A DNA stretch of 64,000 nt from Buxus sempervirens (GCA_947561395.2 OX387194.1:16354048-16418047), one strand, 5' to 3'. Positions 23,501-36,175 are shown, counted from the first letter of the stretch. Notes: generated by a model not told the origin, from the letters alone. Translations and numbers: made by a program.

Positions 23501-25630
23501 TTTGTGTAAGTTAACAGGAAAAGATAAACGGTGTTGTTTTGCTAATGGACAAATAGTGCAAGGAATGACATTATCAAGCTTGGATAAATCTGATACTATT
23601 GTTACACTCTGCATCACACGTTTAGTCATGGAACTATGACCTAACCGGTAATGCCATAGAGTATAATCATTGAATTTAGTTGAGACAGCATTAGAAAGGA
23701 AATTGGTAGGATGTAAAGTCTGAAGATGATTAGCTAAAGCAGTGGGAGAGACTTCCTTTTGCAGTAGATGATAGAGCCCGTGCCTCACTTCACCCTGTCC
23801 AATCGTCATCCAAGATGTAAGGTCCTGTATGTAACAAGAATCAGCAAAAAAAATTAGACAACAATTAGAGGTTTTAGCCAAGGTTTTTACTGAAATTAAA
23901 TTGAATGAAAAAGTAGGGACACAGAGAACATTGGTAAGGATTAAATGTGGAGAAATTTGAACATTCCCAATATGTGAAACTGCAGCTAGATCACCATTTG
24001 GAAGCTTAATTGACAGAATGGGATGCTTTGGAAGTAATTGATGTAAATGATTTTGGGTTACAGATCATATGATCTGTAGCTCCAGTATCAATGATTGATC
24101 CATGGAGCTTCAGCATTTTGAAGAGTTTTGTGTGCATAAACAGATAAACAGAGAGTTATACTAGACATAGGAGTGTCATTGGAGATTGAAGTAGGAATGG
24201 TTTGGACTTGATTGGCTGCTGGAGCAAGAGGTTCGATGGTTTGAGGTTGAAGCAAGGCAATTAGACGCTCATACTATTCTTGAGTAATCGAGGGACTTTC
24301 ACTAGCTTGTTCCCAGTCAGAGGTGACTTGATTAGCAAATGATTGCTTTTGATTTTTGTGTCCTGAAGGGAAGCCATGCAACTTGTAACATTTTTCTTTC
24401 AGATGTCCTGGGATGCGATAGTGGGAACATATAGGAAGGCTAGGATTTGCTTTAAAACATCTTTCCAGAGAGTGTCCTGATATGTTGCAATGTGAGCAGA
24501 AAAATCGTTCTCTTCGAGGAGCTAATCCATTCTTTTGATGGGATGAATCTGAAGTTCGAGTAGCCATGGCAATTGGAGCAGGAGTTGCACAAAGCTGTCT
24601 ACGTCTCTCTTCTTGTTGTACTAGTGATAAGACTCGATTCATGCTTGGTAAAGGATCATACAGCAGAAGTTGTGCTCGTAGTGCATCATAAGAGTCTTGA
24701 AGGCCCATAAAAAATTGCATCACATTGCTCCGGTGGTGGTAATCTGTCAAAACTTTAACACTTCCACAGTTACATGCAGGCATAGGCTCATAAATGTCTA
24801 ATTCATCCCAAAATCCCTTAAGATTGTTGTAATAAGTATTGACTAAATCATTATTTTGGACAAAGGAAGAGATAGACCTTTTCAGCTGAAAAATCCTTGG
24901 TCCATTTGGGATGGAAAACCTATCATGAAGGTCATTCCATAGATTGAAAGCATTTTAGCATAAGAAATAGTAGATCAGTGTTCAATACCAACGGAATGCT
25001 GGATCCATGTCACGACCATATCATTGCAACGTTCCCAAGGAATGAACAATGGATCAGTAGAGTCTAAATGCTTGGAAATGTTGCCATCAATGAAGCCAAG
25101 CTTGTTTTTGATGTTGAGCGCATGCCTCATGGTTGGGTAACATAATTTTCTGTTGTTATCAGTTCAGGTACTAACAGAGAAGTAGCTCCCTCACCTGGCT
25201 GTATGAAATATGGACTGGAAGGATTATGAGGATTAGCATCATGATTGGTGTTGTCAGCTGGAGATTGCTAAGAAGTAGAATAATTGTTGGTGTTTAAATT
25301 AGCCATGGTGCTTTGATACCATATAGAAAAAGAACGAACCAGAGAATTGTATAATTGAGGAAGAAGACGCTAGTTCTTATTTTTTATATTGTATTTTATA
25401 CAATTGCAAGCTTATGAATATATAGCCTACGAAAGAAAAGAAATAGAGGGAAATAATAGAAGTTTGTTACAACAAAGATTGTACATGTGAAGGAATCGTA
25501 ACAACGTAACAAATTCAGTGTTCGTCTTTCTCCAATCTTCTAGAAGTGTCTGATTGATGGGATGAGTTGGACCATGAGCTGGAGGATGACTTGGAAACTT
25601 GTTGACTTGGAAACTTGCTAGATTTTGATA
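20553..25630 (-). mobile_element. Full-length Ty1/Copia retrotransposon with TA..TA-type LTR ends
   Basis: Fossil element, 5,078 bp, flanked by the 5-bp duplication ACATG. LTRs are at 20,553-20,849 and 25,322-25,630. Read on the minus strand they start TATCAAAATC and end CTTTTTCTATA rather than TG..CA. A primer-binding site (TGGTATCAAAGC, initiator-Met tRNA type) lies directly inside the right LTR, and a GCAGGGGGA polypurine tract inside the left. Order on the minus strand: gag with CCHC knuckles (about 25.3-24.3 kb), GAG-pre-integrase and integrase (24.0-23.0), RT (22.4-21.6; YVDD near 21.8) and RNase H (21.5-20.9). Coding is broken in several places. By eye the LTRs differ at about 14 of 297 aligned positions plus one indel, suggesting insertion a few million years ago. 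An empty site exists at 47,325-47,332. Confidence 0.93.
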
Positions 25631-26034
25631 ACATGACCAGTGGTTTGTACCATACAAGTAGAAAGAGCAACTTAAAGTAGGAAAGATTGGAGATCCAGCA
25701 AGCCTGAGCTCACGTGAGCTCAAGCCCTTAAGTGTCGATATCCTTGTGCTTTCTAAATCATAACCTTGAAACTATGTACACGGACTTGCCCGAGTCCAGA
25801 TTGTTTGATGCATAAGGGTACCGAAGAAGTTTTTGGTATTAGATTATCCAAATGGATGGTTGCTGCGTAATTGATTTGATCCAGTGAAAAAATCTGGACA
25901 TCAGATAATCAAAATTTTATGATCTGATTATCAATGAAATTGGGAATACTTAATTACAGAAGAAAAAGCCATTTTAAAATTCTGTATAATATATATGGTA
26001 CTCAATACAGCATGCCATTGTACTATATGCTTAT

Positions 26035-26323
26035 TGTTAAGGAATATATTAAATGTATAAATGTCACCTCTACCGTCAACTTAAGCTTTTGGTAGGAAAG
26101 GTATTCTGCATCGTATCAAAGCCTCAGGCTAACACCGAGATCCTGGGTTCAAACCTTCACTCCATCTATTGAGAAAAAAAAATATTCCACATGTAGGTTC
26201 TCCCTAAAAATGTGTTTGAGTCCAGCCCACACGTGAGGGTGAGTGTTAAAGAATATATTAAATATATAAAGTTCACCCTTAATTATTATCAACTTAAGCT
26301 TTTGGTAGGAACAGTGTTCTACA
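26035..26323 (+). mobile_element. TRIM retroelement with 76-80 bp LTRs
   Basis: LTRs are at 26,035-26,110 and 26,244-26,323 (TGTTAA... to ...CA). A PBS-like CGTATCAAAGCC immediately follows the left LTR, and a purine tract (GTGAGGGTGAG) precedes the right. Total length is about 289 bp with no coding capacity. The flanking pentamers CTTAT and CTCAT match at four of five positions. The related flank at 31,365-31,385 (ATGCTTGTTAGCATG) lacks the element. Confidence 0.85.
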
Positions 26324-27037
26324 CTCATTAGCATGATAGACAAAAACTTTCCCATGTATTGTGATAGATTTTTGTATTTTGTTTTTGGTGATTGATTAAT
26401 ACACACCAAGCCCCAATAATAAATCTAGGGGCGTCAACAAAAACCAAGTGCAATAAAAAAGGTAGAAGCAATCAGATGGCCCAAGGCCTAAGGACACATC
26501 ATCTTGAGCTTTCTGAGTCACAAATCTTGAGAAAAAGCATCTTTGATCTGCCTAGTCGTGATCTTTCTATTAAAATATGACTAGTGGGCTCTATACTATG
26601 CAAGTAGAAAAGCAAACTATGGAGGAAGGGGTTGGTGACTCAGAAAGCCTATCCTCATATGAGCTCAACCCCTAAAGTGTCAAGCTTGAGGGAGAAGCCA
26701 TATAAATAGGAAAAATAATAGAAAAAAAGTATTATAGTCTTTATCATTATTACTATTATTACTACTACTAAAAGCACGAAGCTCCTTGTTGTTTGTTGAT
26801 TTTGCTTTCCCTTACTATCCTTCTACTTTTTGATATTGCCTCAGATGCCCATGTCCAAACTGCCTTAATAACCGCCCACTATCAAACATCACAATTTCAC
26901 CCCCTTTCACTTCCGACCGTTATCTTCCTTCAAACTCCACATAGTTATTAGAATACATATCTTTATCTTTACTCTCTTTGACCATAATTATCCCCATTGC
27001 TAAACACCATTTTCCAAACTTTATCTCCTTTCAAATG

Positions 27038-27140
27038 TATAAATAATATGCTTCAATTTATCTTCTTTATGTCCGGACTCTCTAAAGGGAATCTATCATC
27101 TGTTGCAAATCTCCAAAGAGAAGAGAAGAACCACCGGTGA
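27038..27140 (+). promoter_or_regulatory. Promoter-like TATA box with downstream splice donor
   Basis: TATAAATA at 27,038-27,045 follows a C/T-rich segment with CCGTTAT and CACCCCC runs. About 90 bases later comes CACCG|GTGAGT, a strong 5' splice site, then T-rich intron-like sequence. The pattern resembles a core promoter, a short 5' exon and a first intron. The duplicate at 49,848-49,950 retains the TATA box, but its donor reads GTTAGT. No downstream coding exon was found in either copy. Confidence 0.3.
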
Positions 27141-27553
27141 GTTTCTTTTTCCCTTTTTTTTATTTTTTCATGTCATTTAACTTTAATTGCTGTTATTTAA
27201 TATAATCGATGTTATTTAATTCATCTTCATCTTATTGTTTTTCCTCTCTTTTTTTTCCATGTCCTAGTTAGTTTACTTTTTTGCTTTTTTCTCCCATATC
27301 ATTTATCACTTGATTACTATCTTAATATTAATTATTTTATTTAACATGTAATCAATGTTATTTTATTCATCTTCATCTTATCTTTTTTCCCCTTTTTTTT
27401 CATGTCATTAATCTCTCGATTAGTATCTTAATTTTGGCACTGATATATCGGCATAGGCAAACACTCTATAATCTATATTAACAAGAATGAATATAAAAGG
27501 AGCCATAATTAATATCTTAAAAACTAAAGATAACTATATATATTCTGAACAAA

Positions 27554-29345
27554 TATAAATACAGATAACTATAAATAATAATTCAAGGACTTCTGGAATA
27601 CCATATTCTGGAAATAATTATTCTAATATATTTAAATAACGTGAAAAATATTAATAAACAAATAAACTAACAATTATCTATATAATAATTATCTATTCAC
27701 ATAATTCCAATATATACAAATTTTATTTTATGTAAGAAATATGAACATTCATTTTTATGATAGAATATAATAACTTAGTTTCTTATAATAATAGGAGCCT
27801 TATTATAGGAACGAATATAATAGGAAGCATAACAGAAAATAATAGGAGATACGCGCAGCCCAAAACTCCTGTAAAATTGAACAGCAATGAATAGGTGCTT
27901 AAGAACCATTCTTTGTATTTTTAACACACTAAGGTTCACATTATTGAATGATGGGGAATGAACTTGGATCCAAGAGTCTGACCATCCTAAAAAAGAGAGG
28001 AAGAACTGACAATGAAGAATAGACTGATCAAGTAATCCGGAAATTATTACCATTTTCAAATAATCCATAATAAGGTCATAAAAAGCCAATTGCATGGATC
28101 TCATTGATAAGATCAAAATCCCTTTTTTTTTTTTTTTGCCATGATTTATTTAACATTCTGATTATAGGATAGAGTCTCTAGAAGTCAAGTGGCTCAAATC
28201 TTAGAAAAGTTCTGGCAAGCCAAGTCATTATAGGATAGTCTCCAGAAGTCAAATGGCTCAAATCTAAGAAAAGTTCTGGCAAGCCAAGTCATTATAGGAA
28301 ATGAAACGGAAATTATTCTTATATATATATATATATATTTTTTGACATGAAAATTTTCTGGAAATACATGATGGAACTCATGTCAGGGAGTGATATTTCC
28401 TCAGAATGGTTCGGCAGGCATTGTGTTTCAAATCCACAGTTATAAATCAATCCATAGAGATGCTTCCCTCAGTTTTCTGAACAAATTGTTATTTAAGTTC
28501 CAAGAAGAAGAAATATCAAAAGAGAAGTAAGAAAGAAAAGTAGGCATTTACCATTAGGGCCTGAAGTCCCATTTCATTTTAGCCTTCTATTAACAGAAAG
28601 TAAAATAAAATAAAGGTAAAAACTCCCATTTCATTGTCAATGAAGGGTCGCCATCTATGTTTTGCATATTTGTGGATTGCATGGAACACCAATTAGACTT
28701 TTGATTTAAGAAAAGCAAAAAATAGGAAGCCCTTCATAGATCACGTACCTGAAGACATTTTAGGTTTATGATGGAGGACCCATGAAATAGTAGCCCTGAT
28801 TCTTAAAATAGAAAGTCATGTGGTTAAACACAATAGCTCAAACACAAATTGTGACACAATAGCCTACATATTGCCAAAAATGGTTTGATCTGGGAACTGG
28901 TTACTCTATAAAATATCAGTAATGGGGGGCTGATGTAAAATTTGGTCACGTTCGGCCTGTAACTACAGCTTCTGATCCAATGGCAAGCATATTGGCTGAT
29001 ACAGAGGAATTATAAAACAAATATTACCATTTGAACAAATGCAAGTAACATACTCTAAGACACTGGATTATCCAAATACCCTGGCACCAGTGGTACAGAG
29101 GAATACATGACCTAGCATTTACCTCGAAATCTTATTAATGCTCATGAATATGAGCGTGTGTGTGTGACTACAAGCCATAATACCTCATGAACAAATGCAA
29201 GCATAGGAACACCTCATTCTCAAATCTTGACACATGAGAGAATGACTACAAGCCATAATACCTAGGTAAGCCAACCTCTAAAAGTGACAATCTCACTCCA
29301 TGGCAAAATCCTAAAGCTCCGGTCTTCGATGAACAAGTGCATCTT
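27554..29345. other. DUF247 downstream flank, duplicated non-coding DNA
   Basis: No gene of its own. Parts recur 3' of the other DUF247 copies: about 27,840-28,110 resembles 35,755-35,930 and 44,095-44,290, and 28,590-29,345 resembles 38,945-39,500 and 44,690-45,480. A tandem repeat (28,161-28,298) and a short (TA)n tract near 28,322 are included. Confidence 0.6.
28161..28298. repeat. Tandem repeat, two units of about 65 bp
   Basis: ATTATAGGATAG starts at 28,161 and 28,227, and ATTATAGGA recurs at 28,291. Each unit contains AGAAGTCAA.TGGCTCAAATCT and GTTCTGGCAAGCCAAGTC. Confidence 0.85.
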
Positions 29346-30656
29346 TTACAACTCCCAGGGGCACTCCAATACTACTAGAACCAACAGTAGAATGGCTGCA
29401 GCTACCATTGGGACCATTTCCCACGTAACACGATGACTGTTACACCTCTGATAGCTGCGAATTTGATTGCGAACAAGACGGACATTGCGATTACATTTGA
29501 CATCCGGAACATAGAGCCTATTAAAGATTTCAGGCAACTCCTTCCCAAGTATAGGACGGAAATAGATGATGCCACGGTCAGCAAGAAGCTTTGCATCATC
29601 CGGTGTGCGAATGAGTTCACACATCAACTGCAAATAAGCGCATGCCTCGCGACCATTTGGACCCATTTGTTGTACAAACTCATAACGCATCAGGTTCCTG
29701 AGCACAATCTCTGTTGTAGAATTTATTACAATGGAAGGCAAGGAAACAGAAGCACCAAACCAAGTTTTATTGAACCTTATACCTCTTGTACCCATTCCTC
29801 CATTGTCCTCAAAAGAGATGCCTGATAGCTGCAGCTTCGTTGCATTAGGGACAACAAGGAATTCATTATCATATTCATCGTCGCTACTTTCATCACTGTC
29901 ATCATTTTCACCAGCATCGTGAGTTGAGCATCTTGGCCCGGCCAGCAGAAGCCAAAAACCATGTAGAATATCTGATGGTTCATCCATAGCCCTTCCAGTC
30001 AAGGCAGGCACAATCAAGAAGTCGAATAAGGCCCTCCGTGGCAGGTCCATTGTCCGGTTCCATTTTCCGGAGTGAAGAACCTTCTGAAAGAAGCTTTGCT
30101 TCATCAACTCTTTCAGAATTATGAGAGGGATCTGATTCCCCACCACAAACTTGCTACTGACTATTCTGTCGATTGCATCTCTGTCTCCTAGGTCACCAAA
30201 TATATCATCCTCTGGGGGGTAACCCAGTAGCTTCCAACCGCCCAATATACAGATTGAATCTTGTAACATAAAGCAACCATCCTTGATCATCATTGATATG
30301 AAATTGTCTCGAGAAAGATGATTGATTAAGTCATCATTCTCGTAGAGAGCTCTAGCTTCACTCTCTACCCTTTTTATGGCTTCCACATACAAACTAGTAG
30401 TTTCCGGTTCTTCACTGCTTCTTAACACATGTTTCCAGGAGCGTTCTTTTCTTGCTTCCCAATGATCTAATGGATTTTCGGAGTAGAACGGCCCCAAATT
30501 TTCTGTTGTGGCTGGATTACCCAGATGCTTTATAGCTCTATTTTCACTTACAGGTTTGTTGTGAAAGCGGAACTGGCATATCAGAGGCCTATGAAGCACC
30601 TGTTTGCAGTCCTTACACTTGTAGTGCTTGCCAGTGATGGTGGTAGGCACAGCCAT
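29346..30656 (-). CDS. DUF247 (UPF0481) family protein, copy 1
   Basis: A single-exon gene of 436 codons. The ATG at 30,656 was chosen because the other copies share MAVPTT or MVVPTT there; an in-frame extension to 30,950 is not conserved. Seen: an N-terminal CKDC pair (about residues 14-17), MMIKDGCFML (about 122-131), VVGNQIPLIILKELM (about 170), an acidic linker rich in D and E (about 250-265), NATKLQLSGISF (about 272), and a C-terminal hydrophobic helix MVAAAILLLVLVV (about 415-428). Known: DUF247 proteins have the M.LDGCF..E and ENQIPF..L boxes and a single C-terminal membrane anchor; in grasses some DUF247 genes are the male S and Z self-incompatibility determinants, but most have no known role. 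Oddity: about 90 bp present in copies 2 and 3 is missing just after the helix, so the protein ends VVLECPWEL. The frame is otherwise intact. Confidence 0.88.
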   Translation of the reverse strand: MAVPTTITGKHYKCKDCKQVLHRPLICQFRFHNKPVSENRAIKHLGNPATTENLGPFYSENPLDHWEARKERSWKHVLRSSEEPETTSLYVEAIKRVESEARALYENDDLINHLSRDNFISMMIKDGCFMLQDSICILGGWKLLGYPPEDDIFGDLGDRDAIDRIVSSKFVVGNQIPLIILKELMKQSFFQKVLHSGKWNRTMDLPRRALFDFLIVPALTGRAMDEPSDILHGFWLLLAGPRCSTHDAGENDDSDESSDDEYDNEFLVVPNATKLQLSGISFEDNGGMGTRGIRFNKTWFGASVSLPSIVINSTTEIVLRNLMRYEFVQQMGPNGREACAYLQLMCELIRTPDDAKLLADRGIIYFRPILGKELPEIFNRLYVPDVKCNRNVRLVRNQIRSYQRCNSHRVTWEMVPMVAAAILLLVLVVLECPWEL

Positions 30657-33600
30657 TGCAGATCGGAATTCAGATGAGAGGAACAGAAAAAATAAGAATG
30701 ACCATAGTTGTAAACAAGAAGAGATAATTGATGCAACTTTTTCTTTTCTTCCTACTACTTTAATAATGTTATGGGTTGCTTTAGATGCTCCTTTTAATAG
30801 AAAGATGACTAGTGGGTTCTGTACTAAACAAACAGGTAAACAACTACTTTCTTTGTGGAGGAAAATTTGGTGATTCAAAAAACCTGAGCTCATGTGAACC
30901 AGATGGTCTTGCCTGAGTCCAGATTGCAGTTCTAGCTTTGTGGGTAACAACTCTGAAGAAAAAGCACATTCGCTGGCCTAGTCATGCTCTTTCTAATCAC
31001 ACCATGGCTAGTGGTCGGTACTGTACAAGTAAAAAAAAAAAGCAACTTAAAAGTAGGAAATGTTGGAGATCCAGCAAGCCTGAGCTTATGTCAGCATGCC
31101 CTGGACTGTCAATATCCTTGAGCTTTCTGAATCACAACCTTGAAACTATGTACATGGACTTGGCTGAGTCCAGATTGCTTGTTGGGTAAGGGTACTGAAC
31201 AAATTGTTGGAATGATGTTAGCCAAATGAAAATTCCGGGCATATCAGATACCCAAAAATTTATGATATGATTATCAATGAAATTGGGAACACTTAATTAC
31301 AGATGAAAAAGACATTTTAAAATTCTGTACTATATATGATACTCAATACAGACATTTTATTTACCATATGCTTGTTAGCATGATAGACAAAAACTTTCCC
31401 ATGTATTGTGACAGATGTTTTCATATATTCTTTTGGGTATTTGATTAACACGCACTGAGACCCAAAAATAAGGGGGTCTAGGGGCAGCCATCCTTGGGTG
31501 GAAGGATCACAAGAGGTAGCATCACCCATTAGAGGGTTGTAGCCAAAGTCCTTGATACACGCGCGCACACACACGTGTACGCACACAATCACGTGTGTGT
31601 GTGTGTGTTTAGGTAAGTGTCTTTTTGGATTATGTCTTTCTTTTACTTGTTTTGGTCTGAGAGGTGGTGAAGAAACTTGTAAACCTAATTCCTCAGAGAT
31701 ACTAATCTCTGCCATTAACATAAGTATGATACTGAACCATGTAAGATTTGCTGTGTTCTATCTTTTTTTATTTTATATTTGCTACTATCCATGGTTTGAA
31801 TTCACAACATGATATTTACTCTTAAGAAATTGCGGTTATCATTCTCTTCATTACTGTTGAAATTGTTTATGGATTTCAACAAGAAAGCATATCATGCATA
31901 ATGGGTAGATCTATTTAAAACAGAACATGCCAACAATATGGCCTTAATCAAATCAGAGAAAGCCTAATAACACCAAAATGAATCGCACAAGCTTACGCAC
32001 TGTTCCCTAATCTATGCTGAAGTAAAATTATATCTTGAAGATTTCTTGCTATAGTTTTTTTTTTAATTGGAAACCAGATGAAATAGTCCATGTATACCAG
32101 GGTAATCCACATTCAAATCAATCTGGAAATTCTCATTGAATAAGCTAATGTTAGGATCCACAGCAAGCTTAAAACCACAATGGGAACTCAATCTTGGGAA
32201 GGATTAGTTTGTATGACTCCACAATGTGTAAGTTAAGATGGGTGAGACCATGGTTAGTCAAACATTTTCAGAATGACCCATTTAGGAATTAGGATTTTCA
32301 ACCAGTTCGCAAATAAGTCTGCAAATGGTAAGAAATTCAGATTATAACCCGAGTGGGATTCTGAAAGTTCTTGAATAGAAATGACAGAAATCTCTAACCT
32401 TGGACTTGGGGCCTTTCATAATCTTCTTTATTTGAATGACTATGGTAAGAACTTCCATACTGTGTCAAGTCCCTAATTTGAGGAATCCACCTGTGTAAGT
32501 TGCAAAGTGTCCTCCCTTTATAACATCAATGATTATCTGTTCCACATCGAACTTAGCTTTCAAAATCCATCTAAATATTGTGTTGTCTTCTCTCCATCTC
32601 ACTGTGGCTTAGATCTAAACAAAGAGAGAATCAGATTGTTCCCAAAATTGGTGGATGAAAGAAACTTTTATAGGTGCTTGAGAACCATTCTTTGCATTTT
32701 CACCACACTATGCTCCATACATAGAACAGAAACCGGTCCCAACAAAATGAGTTGTTATCAGCTAATATGAACCATTGAATAGGTATGGGGACGAAATTGA
32801 ATTCATGAGCCCAACCACTGTGACAAAATGGAAGAAATAACACTGAAGAATAGACTTATATCAAGAATCTCACTCAACAGAATTTACTCTGATATGGTGT
32901 CTAATACAGGCTTCTTACTATTCTCTTATCAAATGCTTTGGTATTCAAGTTCCTGGAACTTAAAATTTCCATAGGTCACTCAACTCTAATTGCTGAGATA
33001 GGAAAAAGAACATGAGCATGTGATATTCTGAAGCAGAGGTCCACTAAAGCAGGAGCTGTGAGGTTGTAGGAACCTAGGTGTCCTTGCGTATAGAAAATTA
33101 TAGGCATCCAATTCCTTTTGACTATTGTTCAGAATCAATTTTCTTGTTCTGGCTTCTTGCAATTGTTATTAAGGTTAGAACTCCCACACAAACCTAGAAA
33201 GCCACTTGCAATCACCAACCCATAATAAGATCAGATAAAGCAACATCAACTTAATTCCTGGAGACATTAGGGCTTCAAATGCAAAATGATCATGTAACCC
33301 CCGCATTTATTTTTCAATTTCAGTCCTCAAAGGAGTAGCCATACCATTGCACTGGATCTCAATGAGGATCAAAATCCATTTTTCGTGCTACATTTCGACA
33401 ATCAAATTGCAGGATACAAGCCCTAGAAGTGGAACGGCTCAAATCATAGCATAGTGCTAGCAAGGCAAGCCAGTATAGGAAATGAAAAAAATATAAATAT
33501 ATTCTTGCCTAATTAATGGTTTTTTTTGTTAGGTTTTTACAACAAAAATTTCTGGAAATACCTGATGGAAATACCCAGAAGAAACCATGTAACGTACTCA

Positions 33601-34778
33601 AGCTTTTGCGAATTCTCCTAACTCGTTGGTCATCAATCAGGCCATACTTTACAATAGATCTATAGTCAGTTAAAATCAACATCAGATGCTTTAGATCCCT
33701 GTCATTTCGTCTCCACCTCGTGTTTTTGTAAAATACAAACCTAAAAATTTGCGGTAATATTACAGGAAATTCTTCTCAAGTCCCAAAGACATTTCAGATT
33801 AATCTGGCTTGACAAATTTTCACAAATTGACCAAACAGAATTTTTGCATTCTTGAAAATCTAAATTGGGATGAGCTACCCATAAGAATTATCTATCAAAC
33901 TGTATAAATTTCCACAGTTAAGAACAGAAATCAAACGAAAACATCCAGACTAAAACAACACGAGAAGATGTGTCACATTTCGTTGCAAGATCGCCAAAAA
34001 TCAGAATTGTCCACTTCGCTTTTGAGAGAGAGAGAGAGAGACTTGAGACGAACCATTGGTAGTTAACTGACGACAGTTAATCACGTGCGTCACGTGATGG
34101 CTTTAGGTAGGTTGTTGATAGAAACGAGAAGTGAAATGGGTCGACCGGGTACCGGACCGATTTGGTGCATCATGTTATCTTGAAAAATAATATATGGGTA
34201 GAGCCACTGAATTATCATGGAAGGTGCACCTGCCATTAGAATCATGAAAAACTTGGTTTGGTTCCATGCCCAGAAGACCGCATCATATGGTCAATGAAAT
34301 CAAAACAACCATATCTTTTGTGGTTTATTCCACAAGATGAGCAACACAATAAAGCCCTCAGCACCAAGAGCAGCCAAGTTCCATCTTACCCCAGTAGCTT
34401 CCTGCTTCCACTTCACCTGCTCTGGAGAATTTCATTCGCGGCTTTTACCAGGCACAAGAATTAACGGAGTAGAAAACCTCCACCAGAATATTCAACCTCC
34501 TGAAAATCGAATAAAATTCCTGTATGTTAGAACTGCAGAAACCCCCAATTCTCAATCCAGCTTTTGTTTATTTTAACTCAGAACAGAGGCTTTACTATCA
34601 AGTTTGAATTCTCTGCATTTAGTGATGAGGTATGCCGCTCATCACAGTAATTCTAAGGAGTCACAGAGACTCCCAGAACTTCAAAAGATGCAATCACTAA
34701 CACACTAGTTTAAAATTTTTGTTCTCAATAACCCCAACATCACCTAATGAGCAACAACAGCTGGTAATTAAGTCAGCT
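30657..34778. other. Duplicated non-coding flank between DUF247 copy 1 and remnant B
   Basis: No gene was recognised. 30,657-31,360 resembles 46,918-47,500 (the shared upstream region of DUF247 copies). 31,370-31,830 resembles 41,640-41,960, including a CA/TG-rich run (31,560-31,612). 32,095-32,700 resembles 41,975-42,400. 34,205-34,760 resembles 42,404-42,832. 33,490-34,180 shows nothing recognisable except a (GA)n tract at about 34,025-34,042. Confidence 0.6.
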
Positions 34779-35066
34779 TTTTATGGCTTCCACATACAAA
34801 CGAGTAGTTTCCGGCTCTTCACTGCATCTTAAAACATGTTTCCAGGACTGTTCTTTTATTGCTTCTCATTCTCGATCAGGATTTTTGTAGTACAATGGCC
34901 CAAAACTAATTGGTGTGGCTGGACTACCCAAATGCTTTATAGCTCTACTTTCACTGGTAGGTTTGTTGCCAAAGCAGAACTGGCATATAACAGGCCTATG
35001 ACACACCTGTTTGCAGGCTTTATGCCCCTTTTACAACCTGCCGGTGATGGTGATAGACAAAGCCAT
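34779..35066 (-). pseudogene. DUF247 N-terminal remnant (B)
   Basis: From the ATG-equivalent at 35,066, about 96 codons correspond to the N-terminal quarter of the DUF247 genes (RAIKHLGSPATPISFGPLYY, EPETTRLYVEAIK). An in-frame stop lies within the first dozen or so codons (GRL then TAA), and similarity ends abruptly after VEAIK. It is a broken copy. The upstream flank (35,067-35,600) is shared with remnant C at 43.3 kb. Confidence 0.82.
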
Positions 35067-36175
35067 TGCAGATTAGAATTCAGATGAGATGAACAGAAAA
35101 AATAAGAATGACCATAGTTGGTGAACAATAAGAGATAATTGCTGCAACTTTTTCTTCTCATTATACTAATTTTATAATGTAATGGGATGCCTTGGATGCT
35201 GCTTTTAATAAAAATATGATGAGTGGGTTTCGTACTATACAGACAGCTAAACAGCTGCTTTCTTTTTGGAGGAAAATGCTGGTGATTCAATAAGCCCGAG
35301 CTCATTTGAACTAGAGCCCTGAACCATCAATTTCCTTGAACCTTGTCATAGGAGTCAAGAAAAACAAAGTGCAATAAAAAGGCAGAAGCAATCAGATGGC
35401 CTAAGGCCTGAGGATACATAAGCTTGAGCTTTCTAAGACACAAATCTTGAGAAAAAGCATCTTGACTTGCCTAGTCATGCTCTTTCTATCACAATATGAC
35501 TAGTGGGCTCTGTACTATGCAAGTAAAAAAAACAAAGGAGGAAAGGTTGGTGGCTCAGAAAGCCTATGCTCATATGAGCTCAAGCCATAAAACTAGGAAT
35601 AAGAATAGCTAAAGGTAATGTAATCTTTTTAAAATAGTAGAGAGCAAGAAATACAAGAAAAGTGATCCACCTTCATGAAGTATGCACTTGGCACAACGAA
35701 GGATAGTAGTAAGTTAGTAAATCCCACCAATGCTCCAAAAAGAAAGGTCAATATGCACAGCCCAAAACTCCTGTAAAATTGAACAGAAATGAATAGGTGC
35801 TTGAGAACCATTCTTTATATTTTTAACACATACCATTGGATGATGGGGAATGAGCTTGGATGCAAGAGCCTGGCCATTCTAACAAAAAGGGAGAACTGGC
35901 AATGAAGAATAGACTAATGGCAAGAACCTCACTCAACAGAATTCACTCTGAGATGGCATGAGATTGTAGGTCTCCAGGACTGGTTGGGTATAGAAATTGT
36001 AGGCATCTAGTTTTCGTCTGTGTCTCTTCTTCTTCAGATTCAGTTTTTCTTGTTCTAGCTTCTGATAATATTTATTAAGATGACTCCCACACAACATAAG
36101 AAAGCCAATTGTAATCACCCAACCCTTATAATAAGGTCATAAAAAGCAAATCAACTTAATTCCAGGAAGTATTGG
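35067..36175. other. Duplicated non-coding flank
   Basis: Resembles 43,350-44,640 nearly throughout: the upstream region of DUF247 remnants, then a segment with GCCCAAAACTCCTGTAAAAT and a CTTCTTCTTCAGAT...TTTTTCTTGTTC patch. No gene was recognised. Confidence 0.6.

Larger units (their letters stand above)
25631..27553. repeat. Duplicon A flank, paired with 47,327-50,386
   Basis: With 20,162-20,552 this forms one copy of a segment of about 2.3 kb whose other copy is 46,918-50,386. Similarity is high throughout, interrupted only by the Copia insertion in this copy and the solo LTR in the other. It contains a TRIM element (26,035-26,323) and a promoter-like TATA/donor arrangement (27,038-27,140). 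No protein-coding gene was recognised. Confidence 0.85.

Noticed and set aside
26100-26160. tRNA-like B box (GGTTCAAACC) suggesting a SINE at about 26.1 and 48.9 kb
   Set aside because: The sequence lies just inside a TRIM LTR next to the PBS and is bounded by LTRs and a purine tract; no A box at the right spacing and no poly-A tail were seen.
30657-30950. In-frame N-terminal extension of DUF247 copy 1 by 98 codons
   Set aside because: The extension is not conserved in frame in copies 2 and 3, and its DNA matches non-coding upstream flank; the shared MAVPTT start is preferred.
31552-31812. Frame with CTHT and ICVCV runs near 31.6 kb and its twin at 41.7 kb
   Set aside because: Translation of a CA/TG microsatellite within duplicated non-coding flank.
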